From the NCBI GenBank assembly GCA_023264755.1, contig JAHFVB010000244.1, forward strand, positions 1 through 7,500: a stretch of DNA of 7,500 bases. The letters run 5' to 3'. The DNA is from Mycobacterium sp. GTDB taxonomy: Bacteria > Actinomycetota > Actinomycetes > Mycobacteriales > Mycobacteriaceae. The position numbers and the translations under genes were made by a program. Below are positions 1 through 5,528 of the stretch, one piece after another. The stretch's first letter is position 1, and every line of letters starts with the position of its first letter. A model generated the notes under the pieces. It was not told where the DNA came from, searched no databases, and worked only from the letters and a program-made list of their open reading frames with translations.

Positions 1-385
1 GGCACGACGCCACCGATGCGACACACGAGCTCAGATTCGCCAGTCCCAGCGCCACGGACTCGTCGAACTTCAGCGTGTGGCCGGGCTCGGGCCAGAACTG
101 CTCCGGGGTGTAGACCGCTGCGTATCCGCTGATGGAGTCGCCCCATTGGTCGGTCGCCGGCTGGAGGTAGTTGGAGCTGACGCTCGAGAGGTAGCCCAGG
201 ACCTGCTCGTCGGTATTCGACGCCGGACCGCCGTTGGCTACCAACGAGTTTCCGGTGCCGCCCATCACCAACACGGTGACCGTGGCAAGTGGGGTCAGCG
301 CGATGCCGACGGTGGCCCACACCGCCGCCAGTATCGAGCCGAACAGCGTGGCCACGACGGCCAGTGGACGCACCAACGAGCCCAT
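1..385 (-). CDS. Exported PE-PPE-domain protein, N-terminal 128 residues (cut by window edge)
   Basis: Only the N-terminal part is visible; the gene runs off the left edge. Translation from the ATG at 385 gives a short basic start (MGSLVRPL), a hydrophobic segment at about residues 8-33 that reads as a signal peptide or anchor, and then the beginning of a PE-PPE domain (PF08237, an alpha/beta-hydrolase-like fold). Family marks seen are a first strand ending in VLVMGGTGNS, a YTPEQFWP motif near residue 95, and a following TLKFDESVALGLANL stretch. There is no PE or PPE N-terminal domain, so this is a stand-alone PE-PPE enzyme, likely at the cell envelope. The GxSxG nucleophile motif would lie beyond the edge and cannot be checked. 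The ATG is preceded by AGAAGGG about 9 nt upstream, a good ribosome-binding site; a TTG three codons earlier is less likely. It is transcribed divergently from the SDR gene through the palindromic promoter at 439-478. The substrate is unknown; acyl-lipid hydrolysis or transacylation is inferred from relatives such as Rv1184c (Chp2). Confidence 0.8.
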   Translation of the reverse strand, partial: MGSLVRPLAVVATLFGSILAAVWATVGIALTPLATVTVLVMGGTGNSLVANGGPASNTDEQVLGYLSSVSSNYLQPATDQWGDSISGYAAVYTPEQFWPEPGHTLKFDESVALGLANLSSCVASVASC

Positions 386-440
386 CTCCCCCAACCCTTC
401 TCGCGAGAGCCGGACGTCGGCTCCGCGGCAATTCGACCCC

Positions 441-446
441 AGGCTA
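441..446 (-). promoter_or_regulatory. Predicted -10 box of the divergent PE-PPE gene
   Basis: On the minus strand this reads TAGCCT, the mirror image of the SDR -10 box. Transcription would start near 433-434, leaving a leader of about 48 nt that contains the AGAAGGG ribosome-binding site before the ATG at 385. No convincing -35 is visible. Confidence 0.4.
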
Positions 447-476
447 TTGGTGAACATACATGTTCATCGATAGCCT
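447..476 (+). promoter_or_regulatory. Predicted promoter of the SDR gene (leaderless)
   Basis: The -35-like TTGGTG (447-452), an 18-bp spacer and the -10 TAGCCT (471-476, fitting mycobacterial TAnnnT) predict transcription starting at about 483-484, which coincides with the ATG at 484. This implies a leaderless mRNA, consistent with the lack of a clear ribosome-binding site there. Confidence 0.5.
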
Positions 477-483
477 GGCGAGC

Positions 484-1362
484 ATGAATCGACCGTCCTT
501 CAAGAATCTCGAATCCAGAGCCGTGCTGATCACGGGAGCGGGCAGTGGCATCGGACGCGCACTGGCCCAGGCGTGCGCCCTCCAGGGCGCGCAGTTGTTG
601 CTCACCGACGTCGACGCCGACGCCTTGGCGGCCGTCGCCGCCGACACGTCGGCTGACGTCGCGATCGCCGCGGACGTTTCACAGCGAGCCGCGGTCATCG
701 ACTTGGCCGATCAGGTCCATCGTCGCTGCGATGCAGTCGATTTGGTGATGAACGTGGCCGGCATTTCGGTGTGGGGTGCGGTCGATCGGCTGTCCTCGGA
801 GCAGTGGCGCGCGATGGTCGAGGTCAACCTGATGGGCCCGCTACACGTCATCGAAGCCTTCGTCCCCACGATGATGCAACGTGGTCGCGGAGGTCACCTG
901 GTCAACGTGTCCTCGGCGGCGGGACTGCTGGGACTACCGTGGCACGCCGCCTACAGCGCCTCGAAGTTCGGCCTGCGCGGCGTCTCGGAGGTGCTGCGCT
1001 TCGACTTGGAGCGCCATGGCATCGGGGTCACCCTGGTCTGCCCTGGCGCGGTGGCCACCGGCCTCACCGAAACGGTTCAGATCGCCGGAGTCGACACCGA
1101 CCACCCGCGGATCCAGGCCTTGCGCCGCCGCTTCGTCGCCCATGCGGCCACTCCGGAGCAGGTCGCCGACAAGACGTTGCGCGGGGTCTGGGCCGATCGC
1201 TACCTGGTCCACACGGCATGGGAGGTACACGCGGCATTCTTGCTGCAGCGGTACTTCCCTCCCGCCTACGAATTGGCGATGCGTCGGCTCAACAACGCCT
1301 TGTTCGACGCGGCTGCCGAGGCCGCACTACCGGCATCGTCGAGTACGGTGCAGGCGCGTTGA
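484..1362 (+). CDS. Short-chain dehydrogenase/reductase (classical SDR)
   Basis: A 292-residue NAD(P)-dependent oxidoreductase of the classical SDR family. Counting from the ATG at 484, the cofactor-binding TGAGSGIG spans residues 17-24, and D42 ends the second strand (LLLTDVDAD), which in this family favours NAD(H) over NADP(H). The catalytic tetrad is complete: N115 (VNLMG), S144 (VNVSSAAG), Y157 and K161 (YSASK). The C-terminal stretch after residue 215, containing VADKTLRGVWADRY and later LQRYFPPAYELAMRRLN, resembles mycobacterial SDRs of the Rv3057c type. An in-frame ATG at 460 would add eight residues, but it lies inside the operator palindrome. The ATG at 484 is preferred because the -10 box at 471-476 puts the transcription start there. 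The gene is followed after 21 bp by a second PE-PPE gene with its own promoter. The substrate is not evident; a lipid or hydroxy-acyl role would fit the flanking envelope enzymes but is inferred. Confidence 0.9.
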   Translation: MNRPSFKNLESRAVLITGAGSGIGRALAQACALQGAQLLLTDVDADALAAVAADTSADVAIAADVSQRAAVIDLADQVHRRCDAVDLVMNVAGISVWGAVDRLSSEQWRAMVEVNLMGPLHVIEAFVPTMMQRGRGGHLVNVSSAAGLLGLPWHAAYSASKFGLRGVSEVLRFDLERHGIGVTLVCPGAVATGLTETVQIAGVDTDHPRIQALRRRFVAHAATPEQVADKTLRGVWADRYLVHTAWEVHAAFLLQRYFPPAYELAMRRLNNALFDAAAEAALPASSSTVQAR

Positions 1363-1370
1363 CGCACACG

Positions 1371-1376
1371 TATATT
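1371..1376 (+). promoter_or_regulatory. -10 box (TATATT) for the PE-PPE hydrolase, leaderless
   Basis: TATATT lies in the 21-bp gap after the SDR stop. Its last base is 8 nt before the GTG at 1384, the same geometry as at the SDR gene, so the transcript would begin at or next to the start codon. No -35 at normal spacing is seen, which is common for mycobacterial promoters. Confidence 0.5.
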
Positions 1377-1383
1377 TCCGTCC

Positions 1384-2514
1384 GTGAACCCATCCAGTCA
1401 CACGCTGCGGGTCGTTCCGCGGCCCAGCCGATGCGGCGCTGAGCCCGTGCGCCGCATCCTGCCCGCGTTGGCGCTGGCCTGCGCGCTCGCGGTGCCCACC
1501 GCGCATGCCGAGACGCGCGTCGTCGTACCCGGAACCCTGCCCAGCGGAACGACTCTGGAGAAGTGGGATGCCGAAAGCGCGGTCGTCGGGGCCAACTGGT
1601 TGCCCGGAACCACTGCGCAGGTCGTGGGCTACCCCTCGGCGCTGTGGCCGGTGGCGGGTCACGTCACGCTGGGCGCATCCATCGCCACTGGCCAACAGAA
1701 CCTCGACGCTTATCTGCGCCAACAAGATGGGCCCGTCACCGTAGTGGGAATCAGCCAGGGCGCCATGGTGATCGACGCCGAGCTGGCTCGAGGAACGGTC
1801 GACCCGACGAAGGTGACGTTCGTGCTGATGGCCGATCCGAATCGCGGGGTGATGAACCTGTTTCCGGCCGGCACCTACATCCCGATCTTGAACACGACCG
1901 TCACCGCGCCGCCCGTCACCAAGTACGACACGGTGGTGGTGTACGGCCAGTACGACGGTTTGGGCGACTTTCCCGACCGGCCGTGGAATCTGCTCGCCGA
2001 CGCCAACGCGCTCTTCGGACTGGCCTACGTGCACGCCCAAACCGCCTATGCCGCGCAGTCGGACGCCGTGGAGATGTCCAGCACCACCAACGAGCTGGGC
2101 GGCCACACCACCACGTACATGGTGCCCACCAAGGAGCTGCCCCTGACGGAGCCGCTGCGCAGCGTGCTTCCCGACGCGACGGTGGACGAGATCGACAAGG
2201 TGCTGCGCCCAATGATCGACGCCGGGTACTCGCAGTACTCCGATTCCAAGGCGCCCTACATCAAACAGGGCCGGCTCGTCTTTCCCGGCCAAAGCGCTGC
2301 CACGCGTTCCACCGGCGGTGGAGCGACGCTGGTGAGCAGGCTCAAGTCCGCGGTCGCCAAGCTCTCCCACCTGAAGCCCCCGAAGGTGAAGCTCCCCACG
2401 TTGAAGCCCGCGAAGGCGAAGCTCCCCACGTTGAAGCTGCCGAAGAAGAAGCCAGCCAAGGCGAATGCGGCTCGCAGCGCCGCCGGAACCGATGCGGCGC
2501 GGGACGCGGCCTGA
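1384..2514 (+). CDS. Secreted PE-PPE-domain serine hydrolase with Lys/Pro repeat tail
   Basis: A 376-residue exported alpha/beta hydrolase of the PE-PPE family (PF08237), without a PE or PPE N-terminal domain. An RRILPALALACALAVPTAHA segment ends in an AHA/E signal-peptidase I-like site at residues 42-43. The hydrolase core starts at TRVVVPGTLPSG. The likely triad is S124 in GISQG, an Asp in YDGLGDFPD (D191 or D195) and H217 in YVHAQTAY. After the domain (from about residue 310) comes a low-complexity basic tail with three 10-residue repeats (325-354) rich in Lys, Pro and Leu, ending in an Ala-rich terminus. The GTG at 1384 is favoured by the leaderless promoter; a GTG at 1447 would give a more ordinary 21-residue signal peptide but lacks a ribosome-binding site. 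Family members such as Rv1184c act as lipid acyltransferases or esterases; the reaction here is unknown. The 3' end converges on the TetR gene. Confidence 0.87.
   Translation: MNPSSHTLRVVPRPSRCGAEPVRRILPALALACALAVPTAHAETRVVVPGTLPSGTTLEKWDAESAVVGANWLPGTTAQVVGYPSALWPVAGHVTLGASIATGQQNLDAYLRQQDGPVTVVGISQGAMVIDAELARGTVDPTKVTFVLMADPNRGVMNLFPAGTYIPILNTTVTAPPVTKYDTVVVYGQYDGLGDFPDRPWNLLADANALFGLAYVHAQTAYAAQSDAVEMSSTTNELGGHTTTYMVPTKELPLTEPLRSVLPDATVDEIDKVLRPMIDAGYSQYSDSKAPYIKQGRLVFPGQSAATRSTGGGATLVSRLKSAVAKLSHLKPPKVKLPTLKPAKAKLPTLKLPKKKPAKANAARSAAGTDAARDAA
2356..2445 (+). repeat. Three tandem 30-bp units encoding a Lys/Pro decapeptide repeat
   Basis: The units begin at 2356 (diverged), 2386 and 2416 and encode AKLSHLKPPK, VKLPTLKPAK and AKLPTLKLPK. 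The last two share an exact 19-bp match (2388-2406 and 2418-2436). The repeat is in frame with the hydrolase gene and adds a strongly cationic surface to the C terminus. Confidence 0.85.
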
Positions 2515-2517
2515 TTC

Positions 2518-3123
2518 TCAATCGGCGGCGAACAGCCGCTCGGCCAGCCGAACGATCGGTGCGTGCAACGCGAGCAGAGCCGGTGCCCCACCGTCGACGA
2601 CGGCATTGGTGGTCATCGTCGCGATGACGGCCACCAAGGCCTGGCACGCGAAACGCTGCTCCTGGCTGCGCGCGTCGAAGATCGCGGCGAGCGCGTTGAC
2701 GAAGTCCGCCTGCAATTCGTTGCGCCGTTGGATGGCAACGGGTCCCGCCGCGTACACCTCGACGAGGTACAGCCGCGCCGTATCGGGCTCGGCGGCCAAC
2801 GCGGTGAGGTAGCGCTGTAGGAGTACGGCGAACCGATGTTGCGCGGTGCCCGTTGCCGGAGCCGCCAGCACCGCTTCGATGACCCGCAGGCGATGCTGCT
2901 CGAAGCTCGCCATGAAGCACGTCTGCTTCGAATCGAACTGTTGGTAGAACGTGTCGCGGGAAACCTTGGCGTGCTCCAGCACGTCCGCCACGGTCGTCGC
3001 GGCGTAGCCCTTCTGCGCCATCGCGGTGCCCAGGCCCTCGAAGATCCGCCGCCGCTGATCGGCGACCACTTGCTCACGGGTCAGCTGATGACGGCCGCGG
3101 GGCAACGGCGAGTCGATTGGCAC
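2518..3123 (-). CDS. TetR/AcrR-family transcriptional regulator
   Basis: A 201-residue TetR-family repressor-like protein. The N-terminal DNA-binding domain is clear: helix 1 at about residues 17-38 (ending AMAQKGY), then TTVADVLEHAKVS and the recognition helix RDTFYQQFDSK at 56-66. The rest is an all-alpha ligand-binding and dimerisation domain whose effector cannot be read from sequence. The stop codon lies 3 bp from the end of the convergent PE-PPE hydrolase, with no terminator hairpin between. The start is a GTG at 3123 with GGGAGG directly abutting it, an unusually short spacing; no other start codon is found nearby upstream, and a TTG at 3105 is an alternative. It may control the SDR/PE-PPE module through the palindrome at 439-478, judged only by proximity and operator type. 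No copy of that palindrome lies upstream of this gene, so autoregulation through the same site is not supported. Confidence 0.9.
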   Translation of the reverse strand: MPIDSPLPRGRHQLTREQVVADQRRRIFEGLGTAMAQKGYAATTVADVLEHAKVSRDTFYQQFDSKQTCFMASFEQHRLRVIEAVLAAPATGTAQHRFAVLLQRYLTALAAEPDTARLYLVEVYAAGPVAIQRRNELQADFVNALAAIFDARSQEQRFACQALVAVIATMTTNAVVDGGAPALLALHAPIVRLAERLFAAD

Positions 3124-3146
3124 CTCCCAGGTCGGGCGTCCGCACC

Positions 3147-3169
3147 CGCCACCGGTGGGTTGGGTGGCG
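3147..3169. repeat. Inverted repeat, 7-bp stem, between the small membrane gene and the TetR gene
   Basis: CGCCACC (3147-3153) pairs with GGTGGCG (3163-3169) around a 9-nt loop. It lies downstream of the minus-strand 67-residue gene and just upstream of the TetR start. It could be a GC-rich terminator, although no U-run follows, or an operator for the regulator. Neither role is proven. Confidence 0.35.
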
Positions 3170-3226
3170 CCGCGACGTCGAACCCGAGCGTAGTGGCCGG
3201 GGCCGGGAAGGCTCTTGCGGGCGTCG

Positions 3227-3430
3227 CTAGAGCACCAGCACCAGGGTGATCACGACGACGAGGACCACCACCACGGCCGCTATCAGAGCCCACTTCGCCC
3301 AGCTGCTCAACCCGGCGCTGGCCGCCTTCGGTTCCTGTCCGGGCGGAAAGTAGAACCCGGGCGGCAGGGTCTGCGGGTCGACCGGACTTGGCTCTTGATC
3401 CCAGGGATCTACTGGCGACGGCATGGTCAT
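3227..3430 (-). CDS. Small proline-rich tail-anchored membrane protein
   Basis: A 67-residue protein of unknown function. The first 40 residues are soluble, rich in Pro, Asp and Gln, with SPVDP occurring twice (residues 5-9 and 15-19) and an aromatic LPPGFYFPPG motif at 22-31. Residues 44-67 (starting WAKWALIAA) form one strongly hydrophobic helix of Val, Leu and Ile that ends at the stop codon, so the protein is predicted to be tail-anchored with its N terminus in the cytosol. The ATG at 3430 is chosen, with a weak GGTGA ribosome-binding site; an ATG two codons later is equally possible, and a TTG at 3514 would add a low-quality 28-residue extension. It follows espL by 124 bp on the same strand and takes the place where M. 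tuberculosis has espK. It may be co-transcribed with the ESX-1 operon. No family is recognised. Confidence 0.7.
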   Translation of the reverse strand: MTMPSPVDPWDQEPSPVDPQTLPPGFYFPPGQEPKAASAGLSSWAKWALIAAVVVVLVVVITLVLVL

Positions 3431-3514
3431 GCGATCACCGGAACTCGTTGCGCGCGCACACCCACCCCCATCGAATTTGGTTTGCTCGATTGAGCCTAAG
3501 CGTTTCCCGGACAA

Positions 3515-3538
3515 CCCAGATGCACCAATTTTTCTGGG
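3515..3538. repeat. Weak inverted repeat after espL
   Basis: CCCAGA (3515-3520) pairs with TCTGGG (3533-3538) across a 12-nt AT-rich loop, starting 17 bp beyond the espL stop. It could be a weak transcription attenuator at the end of the ESX-1 operon or a regulatory site for the small downstream gene. There is no U-run, so a classical terminator is not supported. Confidence 0.25.
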
Positions 3539-3554
3539 AGCGAAGGGGTATCGC

Positions 3555-3902
3555 TCAGGTAATCCACGGCTGGTTGCTCATGTCGTCGTTGATCGCCGCG
3601 ATCTTCTCGTCGAGCAGTTCGCGGTCGGCAGCGATCGACATGGCGGCCTTGGCCGAGGCCTTCTGCACCGCTTCGTTGACCCGGCCCTGGACCACGTCGG
3701 CCCCCAGCCGCAGCAGGCCGTCCTCGATGTATACGTCGGTCAACCAGTGGTGGCCGTTGAGCGTGACCTCGACCGTATCGGATTCGTCTGCCGCAGTGAA
3801 GGTTTCGGTGTTCATCTTGGTGAGTTGGTCGTCCATCAGGGACTGCAGCCGCTGGGCTTGTCGCAGCACCGCCGCCACCTCGGGGTGCATGTCCTCGCTC
3901 AC
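3555..3902 (-). CDS. espL: ESX-1 secretion-associated protein EspL
   Basis: A 115-residue protein, the same length as M. tuberculosis EspL (Rv3880c) and recognisably similar along its length, most clearly at DTVEVTLNGHHWLTDVYIEDGLL (residues about 42-64) and GRVNEAV. EspL belongs to a YbaB/EbfC-like fold group: an N-terminal helix, a beta-hairpin core (TVEVTLNGH onwards), then a long C-terminal helix. In M. tuberculosis it is cytosolic and is reported to stabilise other ESX-1 substrates (EspE, EspF, EspH) and to be needed for virulence. It starts at a GTG overlapping the espB stop by 4 bp (GTGA), so translation is probably coupled to espB; an ATG four codons later is the alternative. In M. 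tuberculosis the next gene would be espK; here it is the small tail-anchored protein. Confidence 0.93.
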   Translation of the reverse strand: MSEDMHPEVAAVLRQAQRLQSLMDDQLTKMNTETFTAADESDTVEVTLNGHHWLTDVYIEDGLLRLGADVVQGRVNEAVQKASAKAAMSIAADRELLDEKIAAINDDMSNQPWIT

Positions 3903-5485
3903 TTGTTGTCCTTGCCGTCAGCGGAGGGCCGGCGCTTCGCCTGCTGGCCGATGTAGTTCTCGGTCCACTCCCGGTCCTCGGTGTAGATCACCTCGTCGGG
4001 CGCCAGGCTCGGCGTGCGCTTGCGCTCCTTGCCGCCACCGCCTTGCCCGTGTCCGCCCATGGGTCCCATGCCGCCGCCACCGGCCATGCCACCACCGCCC
4101 GGGCCACCGCCAGCTGCGGGCGCGTGCGCACCCGCAGCGCCGCCACCCGACGGTCCGGTTCCGACGGCCGGACCACTCGCCGCCGGTTGAAGCCGCATGG
4201 CGCCAATACCGCCGCCACCAGCACCGCCACCACCCGACCCGCCGCCACCGGCGGCGGCGGGATTGAGCCCGGGGTCGTCGGGCAGCGAGGGCATGCCCGA
4301 GGGATCGCCACCGGGCAGGCTCGGCAGGCCGCCACCCGAACCGCTACCGCCCGACGGGGAACCACCCGAGGGCGAGCCGCCCGACGGGGAACCGCCGGAG
4401 GGGGAGCCGCCCGATGATTCGCCGCCGGACTTGGGTTGCTCAGTGGACATGGGTGAGACCGAGGCGGTGTCCGGCGCCTGCGCCGGTCCGCCCTGGGGCG
4501 CTCCGCCGCCGGCACCGGCACCCCCACCACCGCTACCGCCGCCGCTGCCTGCGGACCCACCGGGCTGGCCCTTGTTCGGGTCGACCGTCATCTTCTTGGC
4601 GTCGACCCGCGGATCGTTGTGACCCACCTGCCCCATGTGGGGCGCACCGCTGGGCGGCTGCGGAGCATCGACCGACTGGATGGTCGCACCACTCGCGTAC
4701 GCCGACTGCACTTCCTCGGAGGCCGTCTGCAACGCGTGGTACTGCGCGAGCAGCGCAGACGGATCAAGCCCTCTGCTACTGGCCCAGATGATCTGTTGCT
4801 CTAGCTCTTGGCACTGCTCGACCGTGGGGTGGCTGCTCTTGGCCGACTTGTGCGCGTCGGCGAGGCTCGTCGCGGACTCGGCCAATTTGAGGGCCGCCTT
4901 TGCCATCTCGATCACCCAGTCGCGGTGCTTCGTCAGGGCATCGTTGGCGGCCTCGGCGGCCTGGCCGTCCCACACCATGCCGGTGTCGGACAACGTCAGG
5001 GCTCGGGACGACATGAGGTCCGCGTAGTTCTTCAAACTGTCCGCATACGAGCTCAACGATTGCGCCTGGTCGGGCTGCTCGAGTTGCTGTGCAGCCTGCT
5101 TCACCTCGACGAAGGACGCAGTCGGGGTAACGCTCGTGCCACCCATGTGTGCTGGAAGTGGCATCCGCGCAGGAAGATTGGGGTTGACCGGGACCGGCTC
5201 GATCTTCGGGGCATTTTCCCCGTCCGCCAATGCGGCCGACGTGACTTCGTCGACCTTGAGGTAGGCGTCCGCGGCGGCCTGGTAGGACGCCGAGAGGCGC
5301 TTGGCCTCCTGTTGGCCACAGGCCGCATAGGCGCGCAGCTTGTCGGCGCTGGAGGTGAGCCGGGTAAGCGCGTCGCTGGCGATCTGCGTACCGTCGGCCT
5401 GCCTCGGAGGCTCGGGCAGGGTCGGCATCGGTTCGTCGAGCTGCGCGGCCTTGGCGCGCAAAGTCATCGGCTCGACTCTCACCAT
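3899..5485 (-). CDS. espB: ESX-1 secreted substrate EspB
   Basis: A 528-residue homologue of EspB (Rv3881c, 460 residues), a secreted ESX-1 substrate that forms ring oligomers and has been linked to phospholipid binding. The N-terminal helical PE/PPE-like fold is intact: the type VII export motif YxxxD is Y75-D79 (YLKVD) and the WxG turn is W172-G174 (VWDGQAAEA), close to the positions in M. tuberculosis. A disordered linker covers roughly residues 86-122. From about residue 285 the protein becomes a Gly/Ser/Pro-rich arm, including a GGSPS tandem repeat near 360-380, and is longer than in M. tuberculosis. The extreme C terminus carries the conserved YTEDREWTE block (501-509). In the family MycP1 trims this arm; the cut sites cannot be placed here. 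The ATG at 5485 follows a GAGGAG ribosome-binding site with 8-nt spacing. It lies 43 bp after eccE1 and overlaps espL. Confidence 0.95.
   Translation of the reverse strand: MVRVEPMTLRAKAAQLDEPMPTLPEPPRQADGTQIASDALTRLTSSADKLRAYAACGQQEAKRLSASYQAAADAYLKVDEVTSAALADGENAPKIEPVPVNPNLPARMPLPAHMGGTSVTPTASFVEVKQAAQQLEQPDQAQSLSSYADSLKNYADLMSSRALTLSDTGMVWDGQAAEAANDALTKHRDWVIEMAKAALKLAESATSLADAHKSAKSSHPTVEQCQELEQQIIWASSRGLDPSALLAQYHALQTASEEVQSAYASGATIQSVDAPQPPSGAPHMGQVGHNDPRVDAKKMTVDPNKGQPGGSAGSGGGSGGGGAGAGGGAPQGGPAQAPDTASVSPMSTEQPKSGGESSGGSPSGGSPSGGSPSGGSPSGGSGSGGGLPSLPGGDPSGMPSLPDDPGLNPAAAGGGGSGGGGAGGGGIGAMRLQPAASGPAVGTGPSGGGAAGAHAPAAGGGPGGGGMAGGGGMGPMGGHGQGGGGKERKRTPSLAPDEVIYTEDREWTENYIGQQAKRRPSADGKDNK
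4347..4406 (-). repeat. Four tandem 15-bp repeats in the EspB Gly-rich arm
   Basis: Four 15-bp units run from 4347 to 4406. Units one and three (4347-4361 and 4377-4391) are identical, and two and four are variants, giving a 30-bp higher-order period. On the coding strand they encode a GGSPS-type pentapeptide. The unit length is a multiple of three, so copy-number change would keep the frame. Confidence 0.85.
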
Positions 5486-5528
5486 GGGGAGTTCTCCTCG
5501 TATGTTGGCGGTGCCACCCGCTGGCCCG

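Larger units (their letters stand above)
439..478. promoter_or_regulatory. 40-bp palindromic operator covering a divergent promoter
   Basis: The dyad is centred between 458 and 459, and 17 of its 20 base pairs match. The inner core is TGAACAT-AC-ATGTTCA (451-466) and the outer arms are CCAGGCTAT (439-447) and ATAGCCTGG (470-478). The outer arms place a TAGCCT hexamer on each strand: plus 471-476 and minus 446-441. On the plus strand TTGGTG (447-452) sits 18 bp upstream of the -10 and could serve as a -35; the mirrored minus-strand hexamer, TCGATG, is poorer. A bound repressor would block both promoters. The layout is typical of a TetR-type operator between divergent genes, which is an inference. 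The TetR gene at 2518-3123 is the nearest candidate ligand. Because the genes diverge, a terminator role is unlikely. Confidence 0.75.

Noticed and set aside
439..478. Palindrome as a rho-independent terminator
   Set aside because: It lies between divergent start codons, has no U-run and contains -10-like boxes on both strands, so an operator is more plausible.
1359..1376. TTGACG followed by TATATT as a classical -35/-10 promoter
   Set aside because: The spacer is only 6 bp; the TATATT box is kept as a -10 alone.
1327..2370. 347-codon open frame on the minus strand
   Set aside because: It lies opposite the PE-PPE hydrolase, which has a signal peptide and catalytic motifs; the antisense product has no recognisable domain.
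3227..3514. 95-residue version of the small membrane protein from a TTG at 3514
   Set aside because: The extra 28 residues are low quality (no ribosome-binding site seen, composition unlike the rest), and an ATG at 3430 is available.
3388..4266. 292-codon plus-strand open frame crossing the espL/espB region
   Set aside because: Antisense to espL and espB, and its composition shifts abruptly to Arg/His-rich; a shadow.
4347..4406. Short regular repeats as a CRISPR array
   Set aside because: Units are contiguous 15-mers without spacers and encode part of EspB in frame.
4197..4622. Proline-rich open frame on the plus strand
   Set aside because: It is the complement of the Gly-rich EspB arm (GGC/GGT codons read as GCC/ACC/CCG); no independent evidence.
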